Notes: generated by a model from the sequence alone, not told the origin. Shown: positions 13,691 to 25,399, counted from the first letter of the stretch. The stretch: 64,000 bases of DNA from Flaccisagitta enflata (GCA_965153355.1 OZ231126.1:87048001-87112000); one strand, 5' to 3'. Translations and numbers: made by a program.

Positions 13691-15720
13691 ACATAAAATG
13701 GCATTAGAGCAATATTATCGCGACATCTTAGCAGCAGTTGTCAACGCCGAGAATGCTTTGCCAAAATCTGATCCTCACATACAGCGTGATTTTTGGGACA
13801 ACAATTTATCGGATTTGAAGGCAAAATCTATTGAGTGCAATGATCATTGAAAAGCCCTGGGGCGCCCCAAAACAGGGCCAGCTTATGAATGTAGAAAAAA
13901 TTGCCACTACTCCTATAAATCCGCTCTTAGCAAGAAAAAGTCTGCTTCTGAAAAAGCCCACATTGATGCCATGCACAATGATCTGATAAATAAAGATGGA
14001 ATATCTTTTTAGAGGACCTGGAATAGGATTCACGGTGCCCGAGAATCGCTTGTAACGAGAATAAATGGTGAAACTGACTCTAAGAATATAGCAGAAACCT
14101 TTGCCACATACTTCGAGTCTGTGTATAGCAATCATGACACGCCAGAGCATGTAAGATTGAAAACGAATTTTGATGACACATATTCCAGTTATTTTGCTGA
14201 ACACCTGAATGATAGCATTTTTCCGTACATGTTAACATGGTCTGATATGGTTGAAATCACTCATAAGATAAAGCTTGGCAAAGCCTCATCTGGAAAATGC
14301 AGGCCAGAACACTTTCTTCTTGGTACTCCGGAACTTTTATGCCATTTTCACTTATTGTTCAATGGTCTCATTCAGCATGGTTATGTTCCTGCCGACTTCT
14401 TAAAGGGTACAATATCACCTATTGTGAAAGACACACAAGGTGACCTGTCAGATCCATCAAATCATAGGGGAATAACCCTTGGCTGTCTACCCGCCAAACT
14501 ATTTGAGTTTGCCATACAACTGAAGACTTGCCATTTGCTGGGTACAGATGATCTTCAGTTTGGTTTCAAACACCGAACTAGCACAAATCACGCATTGTAT
14601 GTCATGAAATCTACAATTGATCACTTTGTAAACCATGGATCAAATGTATATGTTGCCTATCTGGATTGCACAAAAGCTTTTGATAGGATTTCTCACTACG
14701 GATTATTTACAAAATTGATATCACGCAACATTCCACTATGCACACTACAGTGGAGCTTCACTAGAGCGCACCCGCTAATAAGGCATGCCCGCCTGTAAGG
14801 CATACAACTTGCAGTCCCATGAGAAATTTTGATGTTGTTTTTATATTGGCAATAAGGCAGCTTCACTACAAGGCATAATTTAGCCCAGTCCCTTAGAATG
14901 CGCTTTAGTGAAGCTTAACTGTACTATGTCTCATCTATTGGTATTCAAACATGTCCTCATGTGTCAAATGGGGGGATGAAATCAGTCGTTCATTCAAAGT
15001 ACCCCTAGGCATTAAACAAGGGGGAATTAACTCACCGGACTTATTTGGCTGCTATGTTAATGACTTGTCGGAAATTCTACAAAAAATGAATATTGGTGGT
15101 CATTTATTTGGGCTCTTTTTGGCGATGATTCTGTTTGCGGACGATCTTTGCCTATTGGCACCAACAAGGGCGGCCTTAGACAAACTCATTAAGAAAAGCG
15201 CCGCATACTGCAATGAATTTGGCCTCACGTTCAACGCCAAGAAATCTAGAATTTTGGTATTTTCCAAAAATAATGTTGATCGAGATAAGTTGCAACCCAT
15301 TTTCTTAAATGGCGACAAAATTGAGTGTAGTGACACTGTCAAATATATTGGTGCCCATGTAGTTGCGGATAAAGGCATCTCATTCTCTGCCTCTGGCGAT
15401 CTCACTTCCTTTTTACCGAGCATCAAATGCCATTCTTCGAGCTATCAACAAGCCAAGTGATGAAATATCACTCCAACTTTTATACTCAAACTGTATTCCA
15501 ACGTTGACATACGCTTGTGCTGTGAAAGAGTACTCGACAAAGCAAATGCAGGAGTTAATACGGCTGTGAATGATGCGTTACGTTTAATCGCTGGGAAAGC
15601 GTGAGAATACTCCGTGAGTCTTTTGGTTACTCTTCTCTTACTGAACTGTTTGCAATAGCGAGAAAGCATTTTTATGGTTCTCTCCCGCATCACCGAAATA
15701 ATGTGATCTCAAGCCTCTCT
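13690..15720 (+). pseudogene. APE-class non-LTR retrotransposon RT, decayed
   Basis: Recognisable order: a pre-RT region (DFWDNNLSDLK, GRPKTGPAYE), RT fingers (KASSGKCRPEHF, ISPIVKD, NHRGITLGC), motif YLDCTKAFDRISH, then KQGGINSPDLF, FADDLCLL near 15136 and the thumb. The style is that of RTs from CR1/L2- or I-like elements. The endonuclease itself is absent, so the class is inferred from the RT. Lesions seen: TGA at 13848-13850 where Trp is expected, TAG at 14010-14012, a MITE at 14748-14921, a frameshift near 15385, and further stops after 15565. Across the MITE the frame is continuous if the MITE and one TA copy are ignored. Confidence 0.82.
14748..14921. mobile_element. mariner-like MITE with TA duplication
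   Basis: A 174-bp element with ends CAGTGGAGCTTCACTA and, inverted, CAGTTAAGCTTCACTA, flanked by TA at 14746-14747 and 14922-14923. It splits the RT frame. A second family member lies at 33859-34033. Confidence 0.88.
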
Positions 15721-15769
15721 CGTAACCTTGCCATTGAAGAAAAAAAATGACTGAACTATTTATTGTTGA

Positions 15770-16273
15770 TTTTTAGAATTAGCTACTTTCTTTTTATTTC
15801 CCATTGTTTTCAACTGTCGCTTTACTGCTGACGAAATAAAAGAGCATATATTAACCAAATCCCCGCTGAGATATCTGCTGAACTATGTCAAAAGATAACC
15901 ATGTTGGGGAGCGAAAAAATCCTGAGGTCATGCCTATCAAGAAGATAATCCTCACATATCTATATCCATGCTGGGTGGTCTGATCCTTCTATTGTAATGC
16001 CCTTGTTCATGATTGACATATGACTGAAATTGCCACTACCGCTGAAGTTGATGCTGTCGTGTGTATGGACTGGTGTTGCCATTATGGCCCAAATTGTTTG
16101 TTCAAATTTGAATTTTGTTGGATTACATATGAAGTGGATTACATGAATCAAAACCGCACCTTTACCAAAAGAATGGAAAGAACAAAAACAAATAAAAACA
16201 TTCTGAAATGCTCGGCTATCAGTCTCATATTACCAAGACAGTTCAAAGACAGTTCTTGTGCAAGTACATGTAT

Positions 16274-16275
<2 letters not shown>
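15770..16275. other. no gene recognised
   Basis: About 500 bp after the decayed retroelement with no supported coding sequence. It may include its 3' untranslated region. Confidence 0.4.

Positions 16276-16277
<2 letters not shown>

Positions 16278-16345
<68 letters not shown>
16278..16345 (+). repeat. (CT)n microsatellite
   Basis: About 68 bp of CT that abuts the left arm of a foldback-like element. Confidence 0.95.
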
Positions 16346-16349
<4 letters not shown>

Positions 16350-17168
16350 GGCAGCGGCCCCGAAGGGGACGAAGTCCTGTAGAACACAGGGGGAATCTGT
16401 CCGTCCGTCCGTCCGTCCGTACGTCCGTCCGTCCGTCCCCCCCCCCCGGCCCCACCCTCAGGGCTTCGTCTCCTTTGGGGCCCAAAATCCAAACTGTATG
16501 GCCCAAATCCAAGCAAAATGGCCCAAATCCAGCCAAAATGGGCCAAATCCAGGCAAAATGGCCTAAGACCAGGTAAAATGGGCCAAATCTGCTAAGAAAA
16601 CCTGAATTCTGGCCTGAGTTCTATTATCTTGGCCCCTTAAACTTAGATTCTAGCTCCCAAAACCCACATCCAAGCCTTAGAGACCCAGATCCTGACCTTT
16701 GGGACCCAGATTCTGACCTCAAAGACCTAGGTGATGGCCTTAAAAACCTAAATTCTAACCTTAGAGACCCAAATCCTGGCCTCAGAAACTGAAATCCTTG
16801 CCTCTGAGACCAAGAAATTGGTCTCTGAGACCCAGATTCTGGCCTCAGAGACCCAGATCCTGGCCTGCTCCTCCCTCAACTTAACCTACAAACTATACAA
16901 TAAGGGCAAGGGTACCATTGTCCATATACTGCGTTTTGTCATTTCTCCATGGTATTCAATGAAAATTTGAATTAAAGGGCATTCCGGACAGAAGGAAAGC
17001 AGACAGGACGGACGGACGGATGGACGGACGGACAGATTCCCCCTGTGTTCTACAGGACTTCGTCCCCTTCGGGGCCGCAGCCCTGCTCCCTCTCAACCTT
17101 AATCACTTCCTACTCAAGCAGGGCACGGGTACCGCTGACCACTTACTGCCTTTGGGCTGCTATTCTCT
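16346..17168. repeat. foldback-like element FB2
   Basis: The left arm GGGCAGCGGCCCCGAAGGGG, followed by GAAGTCCTGTAGAACACAGG, begins at 16349. The inverse arm is at 17036-17085, followed by the outer module with GCAGGGCACGGGTACCGCTG. Between them are a CCGT-rich run and diverged units containing CAAATCC, CCAGATCC and TGGCCTCAGAGACC. It follows directly on a CT tract. Confidence 0.8.
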
Positions 17169-17194
17169 TTCCTTTTTCCTTTCCAAATGGTGAG

Positions 17195-17380
17195 AATTTG
17201 ATTCTTCCCACTGGTGAGAATTTGAAAAGAAAAAAATTCTCACTATTGGGATGATTTTTTCATCCCACTGGTAAGAATTTTTTTTTTTAACAAATTCTCA
17301 CCAGTTTGATTTTCCCACTGGTGATACCCACCCATTTGGAACACCTGTTGGCATGCCTGTTGACACGCTTACACGCTATT
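17195..17380 (-). repeat. dispersed repeat with CCCACTGGTGAGAA motifs
   Basis: Inverted, diverged relative of 12440-12660, with CCCACTGGTGAGAATTTG and a run of TTGGCATGCC / TTGACACGC. Confidence 0.6.
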
Positions 17381-17466
17381 AGTTTTTTGAAATCAGTAAA
17401 ACTCTTTTTTAATAGACAATGTAAGGGTCAAATTTCCAGATCAGTGAAATCATTTCAATGATGATG

Positions 17467-17613
<147 letters not shown>

Positions 17614-17892
17614 GACCTTCAAAGAGTACATGTATACTAGTATACACGTATATGCTAATGCAGACACATGAATGGCACAATAACATTATCATAGATTTTA
17701 TCCTTAAAGTATTTTTCTGTAAGAAACAATAAAGTGTGCCAAAAAGTGTGCCATAAGGCATGTCATGGCACGTGCCGCTTAATAAGTGAATATAGCCATT
17801 ACAATGCATTGTTCGACAGTGTCCTATCGGCTAATGCAACGATTGATGGACGGACAAAAGGATAAATGGATCGATAGCACGGCTTCAATGGA

Positions 17893-18086
17893 ATAACATG
17901 GCCGGCTACACGGCTTCCCTAGTCGCGTGCGGGTGGATAGGAACAGTGCCTGAAAGTCACTCGGGCATCTGGGCAGGGGCAGCAAGCTCAAAAAACTAAA
18001 AACGCCAAAAAAAGTGAAAAGGGGACCCACCGACCAACCGATGGAGCGACGGACCGACAAAGCGGAGTATATAGCACGCGACTAAA
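17893..18086 (-). repeat. dispersed tetranucleotide-core repeat, copy
   Basis: Begins with GGCCGGCTACACGGC, includes TAGTCGCGTGCGGGTGG and a GACCGACCAACCGATGG run, and ends with AGCACGCGACTAAAAA. Confidence 0.8.
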
Positions 18087-18148
18087 AACAGATCAGAAAC
18101 GGAAAGATTTATTTTACCTTTCATCTTCTGCACGCTCTGTGGGCCATG

Positions 18149-18364
18149 TCACATGGCCCATGTGGGTAGTAATTGTCGCAATTCGCGACCCTCGAAAGTC
18201 GAAAGATAAGGGCCTCCAAGAATGAAATCACTGACGACGATTTTCGCTTCTTTTGGGAGTAAGTTTGCTAGAATGGGCACGGATGCTAATTGAGGAACTT
18301 TCTTGGTTGTTACGTGTTGAGCAGAGAGCGTCAGACGTGCTTTACACCGATGTGGCTGGAGTGA
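18149..18364 (-). CDS. unassigned terminal exon
   Basis: On the minus strand a strong acceptor (TTTTTTCTTACAG) ends at 18365. A 72-codon open stretch in phase 0 follows, to a TGA at 18149. It encodes a basic start (SLQPHRCKARLTLSAQHVTTKK) leading to LASVPILANLLPKEAKIVVSDFILGG and a charged C terminus ending LPTWAM. The balanced composition and clean acceptor make a real last exon plausible, but I recognise no family. The upstream exon was not found. The stop codon lies in a short palindrome (GGGCCATGTCACATGGCCC). Confidence 0.42.
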   Translation of the reverse strand, partial: SLQPHRCKARLTLSAQHVTTKKVPQLASVPILANLLPKEAKIVVSDFILGGPYLSTFEGRELRQLLPTWAM

Positions 18365-18605
18365 CTGTAAGAAAAAATGGCATAATGAAATTATAAATAT
18401 ATACAGCAATACTTATTGTTATATAATATGTATATCAGTGAGGGATCGCAAGGCCCTCTTCCAGGGATATTGTTCCACCTGTCATACTACTCAGTACCTT
18501 GGACTAGAATGTCCGGCGGTCGCATTAAGCTTGACCTCGATTCTATCCTTAAAGGGTATGGTTTCTTAACAATGTTGCCCTCGGGTGATTTGTTGAATTT
18601 TGTTT

Positions 18606-18774
18606 AACAAGGCCGGATACACGGCCAATACCAGTTGCGGACGGGTTGGCAGGGGCGGAAATGCAGGTTTTCCCACTTTTCAACTCGATGACCCCGGACG
18701 GACCAACGGACCAATGGACCAACGGACGGACAGACGGACAAAGCCTCTTATAGAGTTGCGTTTCCGCAACTAAG
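18606..18774 (-). repeat. dispersed tetranucleotide-core repeat, variant copy
   Basis: Starts AACAAGGCCGGATACACGGC, contains a GGACCAACGGACC run and ends with GAGTTGCG and CGCAACTAA. This is the same variant end as the copy at 40585-40784. Confidence 0.8.
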
Positions 18775-18959
18775 AAGGTAACAATCATTTGCTCTTTTCT
18801 ATTTGGTAAGCAATAGTGTTTTTGGTTAGACTCAGAATAGATTTTGCTAAGTTGGTTTTGCTAGATGGAAAACTAGGCGTGATGTGCTGAGTAATCTGCG
18901 CAAAATTCGACCCGCATCGGACAGACTGACCGAGACCCCTTCCTGCATCGTGAACCGAT

Positions 18960-19208
<249 letters not shown>

Positions 19209-19289
19209 TCGATACTTTCGGTCAGATTTGGGTGAGCAATCACCCAAAATTGATAACAGTAAAAGAGAAGACAAAAGAGGTTGAATGAC

Positions 19290-20160
19290 TGGCTCATGCT
19301 CATGCTTTCTTACATTTACAATGTCTTTAATTCGATATTCATTCATGTCATGGATGAAATATTCATATCCGAAATTAAAAAAGGTTTCATACCAACTGGT
19401 TTCCTTTAAACAGTAACAAACGTCAAGTATCCTGTCTCTGAATTACGAATACTTTGACGACATCTCCCATATCTGTTGGTTCATAATTCGGAGTACAAAA
19501 AAAAACACAAGTAAATAAATAAGGAAGAAAGACATCTTCAATGCCTTGTGCCCTTGAGACGATCTCCATTAAATGATAACTGCAAGCAAAGGAAAAAAGT
19601 AAAAAAACAAATCTGAAAGCTCAATATTCCAATAAATCCCATTTTCTCTCTCTACACGTCAACATCTCTTATCCATTACATTCGCGTATCAGTTTCTTTT
19701 CTCAATACCAACAAACGCTGACCAAATGTGTATCTCTCACTATCGACTATTTTGAGAAGGAAAAAGGTTACAATTTTCTTTTTTCGAAAAACACTTGTGA
19801 AGTCTTTCGATCTCTTTGAACAGGCAAAATCGCCTAAGTGGCCAAATCACGGACTCTGTTCCCAACTGGCTCTTAGTAAACAACGTGAAAAAGACTAAAA
19901 CGCCAAAAGGCGAAATCAACGGATAGAAAATAAGACTCTTTCTACCTTGTTGCGTCTTGGCCCCGTTTGCTTTACCTAGCTTCGGGTGATAGTCCTCTAC
20001 TGTGCCTGCACAACGTGTAAACAAAACAAAACAATAACAAAACAAAACATAATTCATAAAAAACAGTAATACCAACTGCAATCATTCTACACGCGTCTCT
20101 GCGGGCCAAGACAAATCCTTCTAGATGACAGAAAACAGATATCACCATTAGTCTCTCCTC
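19290..20160. other. no supported gene; LINE upstream region
   Basis: AT-rich sequence lies ahead of the Jockey-like element. Its right part (from about 20085) may be the 5' untranslated region of that element, but I could not fix its 5' boundary. A possible 60-bp minus-strand exon near 19946-20007 has splice-like borders but no independent support. Confidence 0.4.
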
Positions 20161-20168
20161 ATTTCCTC

Positions 20169-20281
20169 ATGACAGACGACAACTTTCTGTTTGTTCCGCG
20201 TCTTTTTCGACGAAATCGTCCTCCTACTCCTACATGTGGTGAAGAGGAAGGACTAAGTTTCAGTTTTGATATTACGGAGCT

Positions 20282-20371
<90 letters not shown>

Positions 20372-21959
20372 CTCTTGCCATAGCGCTCCTCAGAACAGCA
20401 CTATGACTAAAAACAGGAACAAAGGAAAAGGCGTGGGAAAGAGCAGTGAGGCTTCTACTAGTGGCCTTCAGCTTGCAAATTCGTTTGGGAGTCTCAGTGA
20501 AGACGAGGTTTCGTTGCCGCCAATACCGGACATTCCAAATGTGGGAAATTTGAATGAGACGCAGCGAAAAATGTTGCTCCTGCAAATGGCGGAGAAACTC
20601 AATCTGAGCCCGGACTCTCTCCCAGATGCATCTGAAACGCCCAAAAATTCCTTACCAATGGCGACGTTGCATGAAACAGAAGAAGAGGGATTGGCGAATG
20701 ACGGTCAAGCAGCTTCGGCGGCAGCACAAAGAAATGCTACTGGAAATTTTGTTAGACCAAGCCTTACCCCTAGCCGCAAGCGAGGTCCCACAGCAGCGAC
20801 TGCGGCCGTGGACTCAAAACGACCCAGGATGAGTATCAGTGGTGGCGAGGTTGAGAAAGTATTTCTGACTGGGGTGAAAAAGGAATTTGTTAAAAACGGG
20901 ATTATTTTTAAACGGGAATTTTCAAAAGCAATGCCAAATATCAAATTAGATCAAGTTATCATCACCCAGTCAGGATGTGTCATTCTGTGTCCGACTGCCC
21001 CCGAGGATTTTTCTAGGCTAATGAAAGAAAATTGGTCAAAACATATTTCTCTTGGTAATAATTTAGCGGTTTCTTTATCTAAAAATAAAAAAATAGAATA
21101 TAAGGCAATTATCCTCGGTGTTGACCCGGACTTGGAAGACGACTGCCTCAAACAAGAGTTGGAGGAAAGAAACAGCCTCAAATTGACCAATATAGTCCGA
21201 TTTTGCCACAAGGAAACTGGTACCAAAACTTTTAAGGTTTGCATAACTCTTGAAGATGAAGAAACTCAAAAAAGGGTGCTGCGTGAGGGCGTCCATCTTG
21301 GGTGGGAACACCACAAATGTGCTGAACACCAAGACAGGCGCCCCCACAGTAGTACCCCAGGCAATACGATCAGCCAATGTTTCAACTGTCAAAAATGGAA
21401 CCCTGACCACAAGCGGGCGCAATGCAAAGACAAGCGTGCCTGCTTGTGGTGCTCACAGGACCATTTTCATAAAGAGTGCCTTCATTTTCAAACAAAAGAC
21501 AAAGAACATGCGAAATGTGCAAACTGCAATGAAGCACATCCTGCATGGTCTAAAGACTGCGTAGCCTTCAAGGCAGCTTCAAAAAACTCATCTCAGCCCA
21601 CCATGGCAAGGGTGGTCACTTCCAATTCGATGTCTAAGAATGACCTGGATGCGGCTGTGGGAAGGATATGGGAATCGCTAGCCCCAGTCATTTCCATGGT
21701 GGTTTCTAGGGCTGTACTTGACCTTGAGATGGAACTGAAAAAACCCAAGGTGAGCAAATCGGAGCTTGTCTTGAAGACCACAGCAAATACAGTCAAAGCC
21801 ATTAAGGACTGCGGGCTTCTGCATAGCAATAGTTCACTCAAGCTGACTGCGGTTCAAGAGACTGTATGGAAAGGCGTCTTCCCTCAGGACGATTTTCCAG
21901 CCGCCAGTCAGGGCAGCTCCACACCCCAAAATAGTACAACTTTTCAACTTTCACAATGA
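20169..21959 (+). CDS. Jockey-like LINE ORF1 (gag-like zinc-knuckle protein)
   Basis: A 596-codon frame with the usual composition of a non-LTR retrotransposon ORF1, an RNA-binding protein that packages the element transcript. A CAA-encoded polyglutamine run of about 29 residues lies at 20281-20370. An alternative start after it at 20403 (MTKNRNKGKG) may be the native one, the upstream part being microsatellite read-through. The middle is basic with an apparent structured domain. Residues about 403-463 contain clustered zinc knuckles (CFNCQKWNPDHKRAQC, CLWCSQDHFHKEC, CANCNEAHPAWSKDC), as in the Jockey and I groups. The tail has amphipathic, possibly multimerising segments. The stop codon overlaps the start of ORF2 in the tetranucleotide ATGA, suggesting translation of ORF2 by termination-reinitiation. 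The frame is intact. Confidence 0.92.
20281..20370 (+). repeat. (CAA)n trinucleotide repeat
   Basis: Pure CAA repeat inside ORF1, read as polyglutamine. Confidence 0.95.
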
Positions 21960-24865
21960 ATTTTAATCAAATCTTGTATCAATATAGGATTATCCACTTA
22001 AATATTCGGGGTGTTAGGGCAAATAAAGAAAATCTTGAGCACTATCTGAGTGAACACAATCACCCAGAGGTAGTAACCATAAATGAGACAATGTTAAACA
22101 AAGATAAGAATATTTTAATCAAAGGTTACTATTGTGCTGCAAGAAGAGAACCTATTGGTATGAGTGGGAAACACGGCAGTTTGACTCTGGTCAAAGAAAC
22201 TATAAAGGATGTGGTTGAACTGGAATTTTTTAAATCTCAATTTCAGGAAGAAATAATCGGGATTGAGATTAAAGGAAACAAAGATCGACCAGGTCTTAAA
22301 ATAGTTACTTTTTATAACCCGCCAGGAAATAGGATCAACCCTAGCATATTTCAAAATTCTTTGTATAGAGATTCAGCTACTATTTTCACTGGTGACCTGA
22401 ACTGCAAAAACCTTGCTTGGGGATCAAATTCAACCGATACCCCAGGCTCAGACCTCTTAGATGTCCTTGATGACCAAAATTGGATTGTTTTGAATGATGG
22501 TTCCAAAACACGCATTGACCCAAGAAATGGTAGAGAAGAAGTGCTCGATCTGATTATTGGCAATAGAGCTGTAACAAGTATGAAACCTGAATTTTTTGTT
22601 GGTGAAGATGTGGGGTCCGATCATTTGCCCCTGCACTGTGAACTAACATTTGGCAATCCTCAACCTAACAATCCAATTTTCTACCGCAATGTCTCTCAAA
22701 TGGACTGCACTCGATTCAAGGAACAAATAAATGACAAAGTAAGCTCTCTTCCCCTGAATTTTGAAACAGCCAGTGAACTAGATAGAATAGCCAATGACCT
22801 TCCTAATGTGGTAAGAGAGGCCTTCGAGGCCTCATGCCCACTGAGGGAGAAAAGAACCCGGTCGACACCAGTCTCAGCCCATGTGCTGGCACTTATAAAA
22901 AGGAAGCGAAAATTGCGCAGAGAGAAGAGTGCTGCAATGGCTAGGGGTGACTTAGTGGCTGCTCAGACTATTCAGAGAGAGAGCAACCTAATTGGTAGCC
23001 AGATAAAGAAGCAACAAAAGCTTGAACAAAAAGCCAGACATGAAGTTGCCTGTAGCAAGCTAGCTGCAGAACCTGACCCCCGCAAATTCTTCCAATCTGT
23101 CAAAAGACTGTCCTGCAATGAAGAGGGGACAACTGTTCACACAAAGAAAATCTCAGATGAGTTAGAGAACATAGCTAGCACAGCTGAAGAAAGAATAGAA
23201 CTTTTTGCCAATAGACTGGAACGAGTGCATCAGACTCCAGAATTTGTGGGATTTGACGATGGCTGGAAAATAAGTGTTGAAAGATATATACAACAAAATG
23301 ATATGGCTTTCACTACTAACCCCATTGCCAAATATCTGGAGCCTGAAGAGGGGGATGACTCTCCACTGGTGACTCAACCTACAGTGGAAGAGGTAGCCGA
23401 CCATCTTAAGAACTGTAGAACTAAGTCAGCTGCTGGCCACGATGGTGTTGGCTACAACCTCCTAAAGAAGGTTCCTCCCTCTTATCTGGCCTACATAACA
23501 AAGTTTTTTGGGGCCTGTATAAAGATAGGATACTTTCCTAAGGTCTGGAAGCATGCCAAAACCATAATGGTGCCTAAGCCTGGGAAAGATCTATCCCAGG
23601 CTAAAAATTACCGACCCATATCCCTCCTCTCCTGCTTAGGAAAACTATTTGAGAGACTGCTGGCAGGCAGGCTAAGTAATTTTCTTGAGTCCAAAGGAAT
23701 ATTCAACAAAAACCAAAGCGGTTACAGAAAAGGTAAAATGAGTTCTGACCATCTGTTGAGACTTGTTGAGGAGAGCCATAAAGGTTTCAGAGAAGGCGAA
23801 GTAACAGCTAGTTTGTTTTTAGATGCAGAGGCAGCCTTTGACAAATGCTGGCATGATGGTATCAGGTACAAATTGAAAAACTCACTAGGCTTGCCAGACA
23901 GAATAATCAGAGTCCTTAGCTCTTTCCTTACTGATAGAACACTACAAGTCTTTGAAACAGGGCTCTTCTCTAAAGTTGTCAACTTAAGGGCTGGGACACC
24001 CCAAGGGAGCTGCCTGTCCCCACTCATCTACATCATATCTGTGAATGACCTACCCACAGGAGAAGACACGGGTACAGGCCACTATCAGTTTGCAGATGAC
24101 ATTGCCATATGTGGTAGTGCCAGGACCGAGTTGCTGGCTGTCAGAAAGATTCAAAGGGCCGTGGATGCTGTTGAAGGATGGTGCCGAAAGTGGCGGGTAA
24201 AATTAAACGGAGACAAATCAAATTTGGTCATTCTGAGTAAGAAACGGGGAAAGCTAGAAGAAAACCTGGCAATCCTCCTTTTCAATGATGTAGTGAGGCC
24301 GGTATCTAAGGCAAAATTTCTTGGTGTTGAGATTAATTCAACTCTCAATTTCAAGGATCATATTCAAGCTTTATCTCAAAGAGCAGAAAAAAGACTGAAT
24401 ATCCTTAGAATATTGGCATGGGGTGGGACCGATCCAAAGATCCTCATCCGACTTTACAAAGTTTATATCAGGTCAATCTTTGAATATGGGTCTGTCTGTT
24501 TTGTCCATTCCCCAGAAAGTACACTTGACATAATGCAGAAAATTCAAAATCGGGCCATCCGTACCTGCCTCCGTCTGCCCAGATATGTCAGCCTGAAGAT
24601 ATTACATGAAAGTGCCTGTCTGCCCATGATAAAGGTCCGTCTGCTGCAGCTGAGCTCCAAAATGGTGACCAAGATGAAGGTTGGGAACCCAGTTTTGGGC
24701 AAATTGATCAGTGAAAGAGAGGCAGAAGTGATACAGCTAGTTCGCGCAAGTACATCAAAGGATCAAAAAGTCATCTATCGGTCCCACCGCAGCCCTCTAG
24801 ATGTTATCCTGCCTGCACAGCGCCCACCAAATCTTCCTCCATCTCCTACTCAAAATCATCTGTGA
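21956..24865 (+). CDS. Jockey-like LINE ORF2 (endonuclease-reverse transcriptase)
   Basis: A complete 969-codon frame that supplies nicking and target-primed reverse transcription. The N-terminal AP-endonuclease domain runs to about residue 235, with HLNIRG, the catalytic-type Glu in TINETML, GDLNCKNLAWGS and GSDHLPLHC. The reverse transcriptase follows: TIMVPKPGKD and NYRPISLLS (about 540-560), LFLDAEAAFDKCWHDG (about 621), GTPQGSCLSPLIY (about 680) and FADDIAICGS (about 712), then the thumb (KFLGVEIN) and a C-terminal Arg/Lys-rich region. No RNase H domain is obvious. The RT motifs and ORF1 zinc knuckles point to the Jockey superfamily. All catalytic motifs are present and no frame lesion is seen, so this copy may be young. 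The first ATG overlaps the ORF1 stop codon. Confidence 0.94.
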   Translation: MNFNQILYQYRIIHLNIRGVRANKENLEHYLSEHNHPEVVTINETMLNKDKNILIKGYYCAARREPIGMSGKHGSLTLVKETIKDVVELEFFKSQFQEEIIGIEIKGNKDRPGLKIVTFYNPPGNRINPSIFQNSLYRDSATIFTGDLNCKNLAWGSNSTDTPGSDLLDVLDDQNWIVLNDGSKTRIDPRNGREEVLDLIIGNRAVTSMKPEFFVGEDVGSDHLPLHCELTFGNPQPNNPIFYRNVSQMDCTRFKEQINDKVSSLPLNFETASELDRIANDLPNVVREAFEASCPLREKRTRSTPVSAHVLALIKRKRKLRREKSAAMARGDLVAAQTIQRESNLIGSQIKKQQKLEQKARHEVACSKLAAEPDPRKFFQSVKRLSCNEEGTTVHTKKISDELENIASTAEERIELFANRLERVHQTPEFVGFDDGWKISVERYIQQNDMAFTTNPIAKYLEPEEGDDSPLVTQPTVEEVADHLKNCRTKSAAGHDGVGYNLLKKVPPSYLAYITKFFGACIKIGYFPKVWKHAKTIMVPKPGKDLSQAKNYRPISLLSCLGKLFERLLAGRLSNFLESKGIFNKNQSGYRKGKMSSDHLLRLVEESHKGFREGEVTASLFLDAEAAFDKCWHDGIRYKLKNSLGLPDRIIRVLSSFLTDRTLQVFETGLFSKVVNLRAGTPQGSCLSPLIYIISVNDLPTGEDTGTGHYQFADDIAICGSARTELLAVRKIQRAVDAVEGWCRKWRVKLNGDKSNLVILSKKRGKLEENLAILLFNDVVRPVSKAKFLGVEINSTLNFKDHIQALSQRAEKRLNILRILAWGGTDPKILIRLYKVYIRSIFEYGSVCFVHSPESTLDIMQKIQNRAIRTCLRLPRYVSLKILHESACLPMIKVRLLQLSSKMVTKMKVGNPVLGKLISEREAEVIQLVRASTSKDQKVIYRSHRSPLDVILPAQRPPNLPPSPTQNHL

Positions 24866-24896
24866 CTCATCCTATTTAAAATTTTGACGCCTAGGC

Positions 24897-25288
24897 ACAA
24901 TAACAACTGCCTTATCTCCCTGCTAGTTAGATTCTTAGCCAGATCCCCCCAACTACAGTACTATTTACATAGACTACGTTGGGTAAGGATCTGCGGGGGA
25001 TGAGTCAGACAAAAAACGACTCCTAGGTCCATTCACATGGCTAGGAGCCTCTACTACTACTACTACTACTGCATACAAACTGCTAACAACGTAATAAATT
25101 TGACTCTGTCTGCCTCTCTCTTTCAGTCTCTCTCACAATGACAACTGTCTTATCTCCTTGCTAGTTCTATTCTTAGCCAGATCCCCCCAACTTCAGTACT
25201 ATTTACATAGACTACTTTGGGTAAGGATCTGCGGGGGATGAGTCAGACGAAAACAACTACACCACTACTGCATATTAACTGCTGACAA

Positions 25289-25357
<69 letters not shown>

Positions 25358-25360
25358 CCA
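24897..25360 (+). repeat. LINE 3' region with two direct repeats
   Basis: Two diverged copies of about 225-235 bp (24897-25131 and 25132-25360). Each has AACTGYCTTATCTCC, TTAGCCAGATCCCCCC and GGATCTGCGGGGGATGAG. The CCCCC and GGGGG parts can pair as a hairpin in each copy. The second copy ends in a CT tract (25293-25353). This looks like a duplicated 3' untranslated region that the RT may recognise. Confidence 0.72.
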
Positions 25361-25399
25361 CGGCCAAAGTCAATCCCAAAGAGTCGGTCCTTCAAGGAG

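Noticed and set aside
19946-20007. Possible small minus-strand exon with TGCAG acceptor and GTAGAAAG donor
   Set aside because: Too short to judge composition, no partner exon found and no recognisable peptide.
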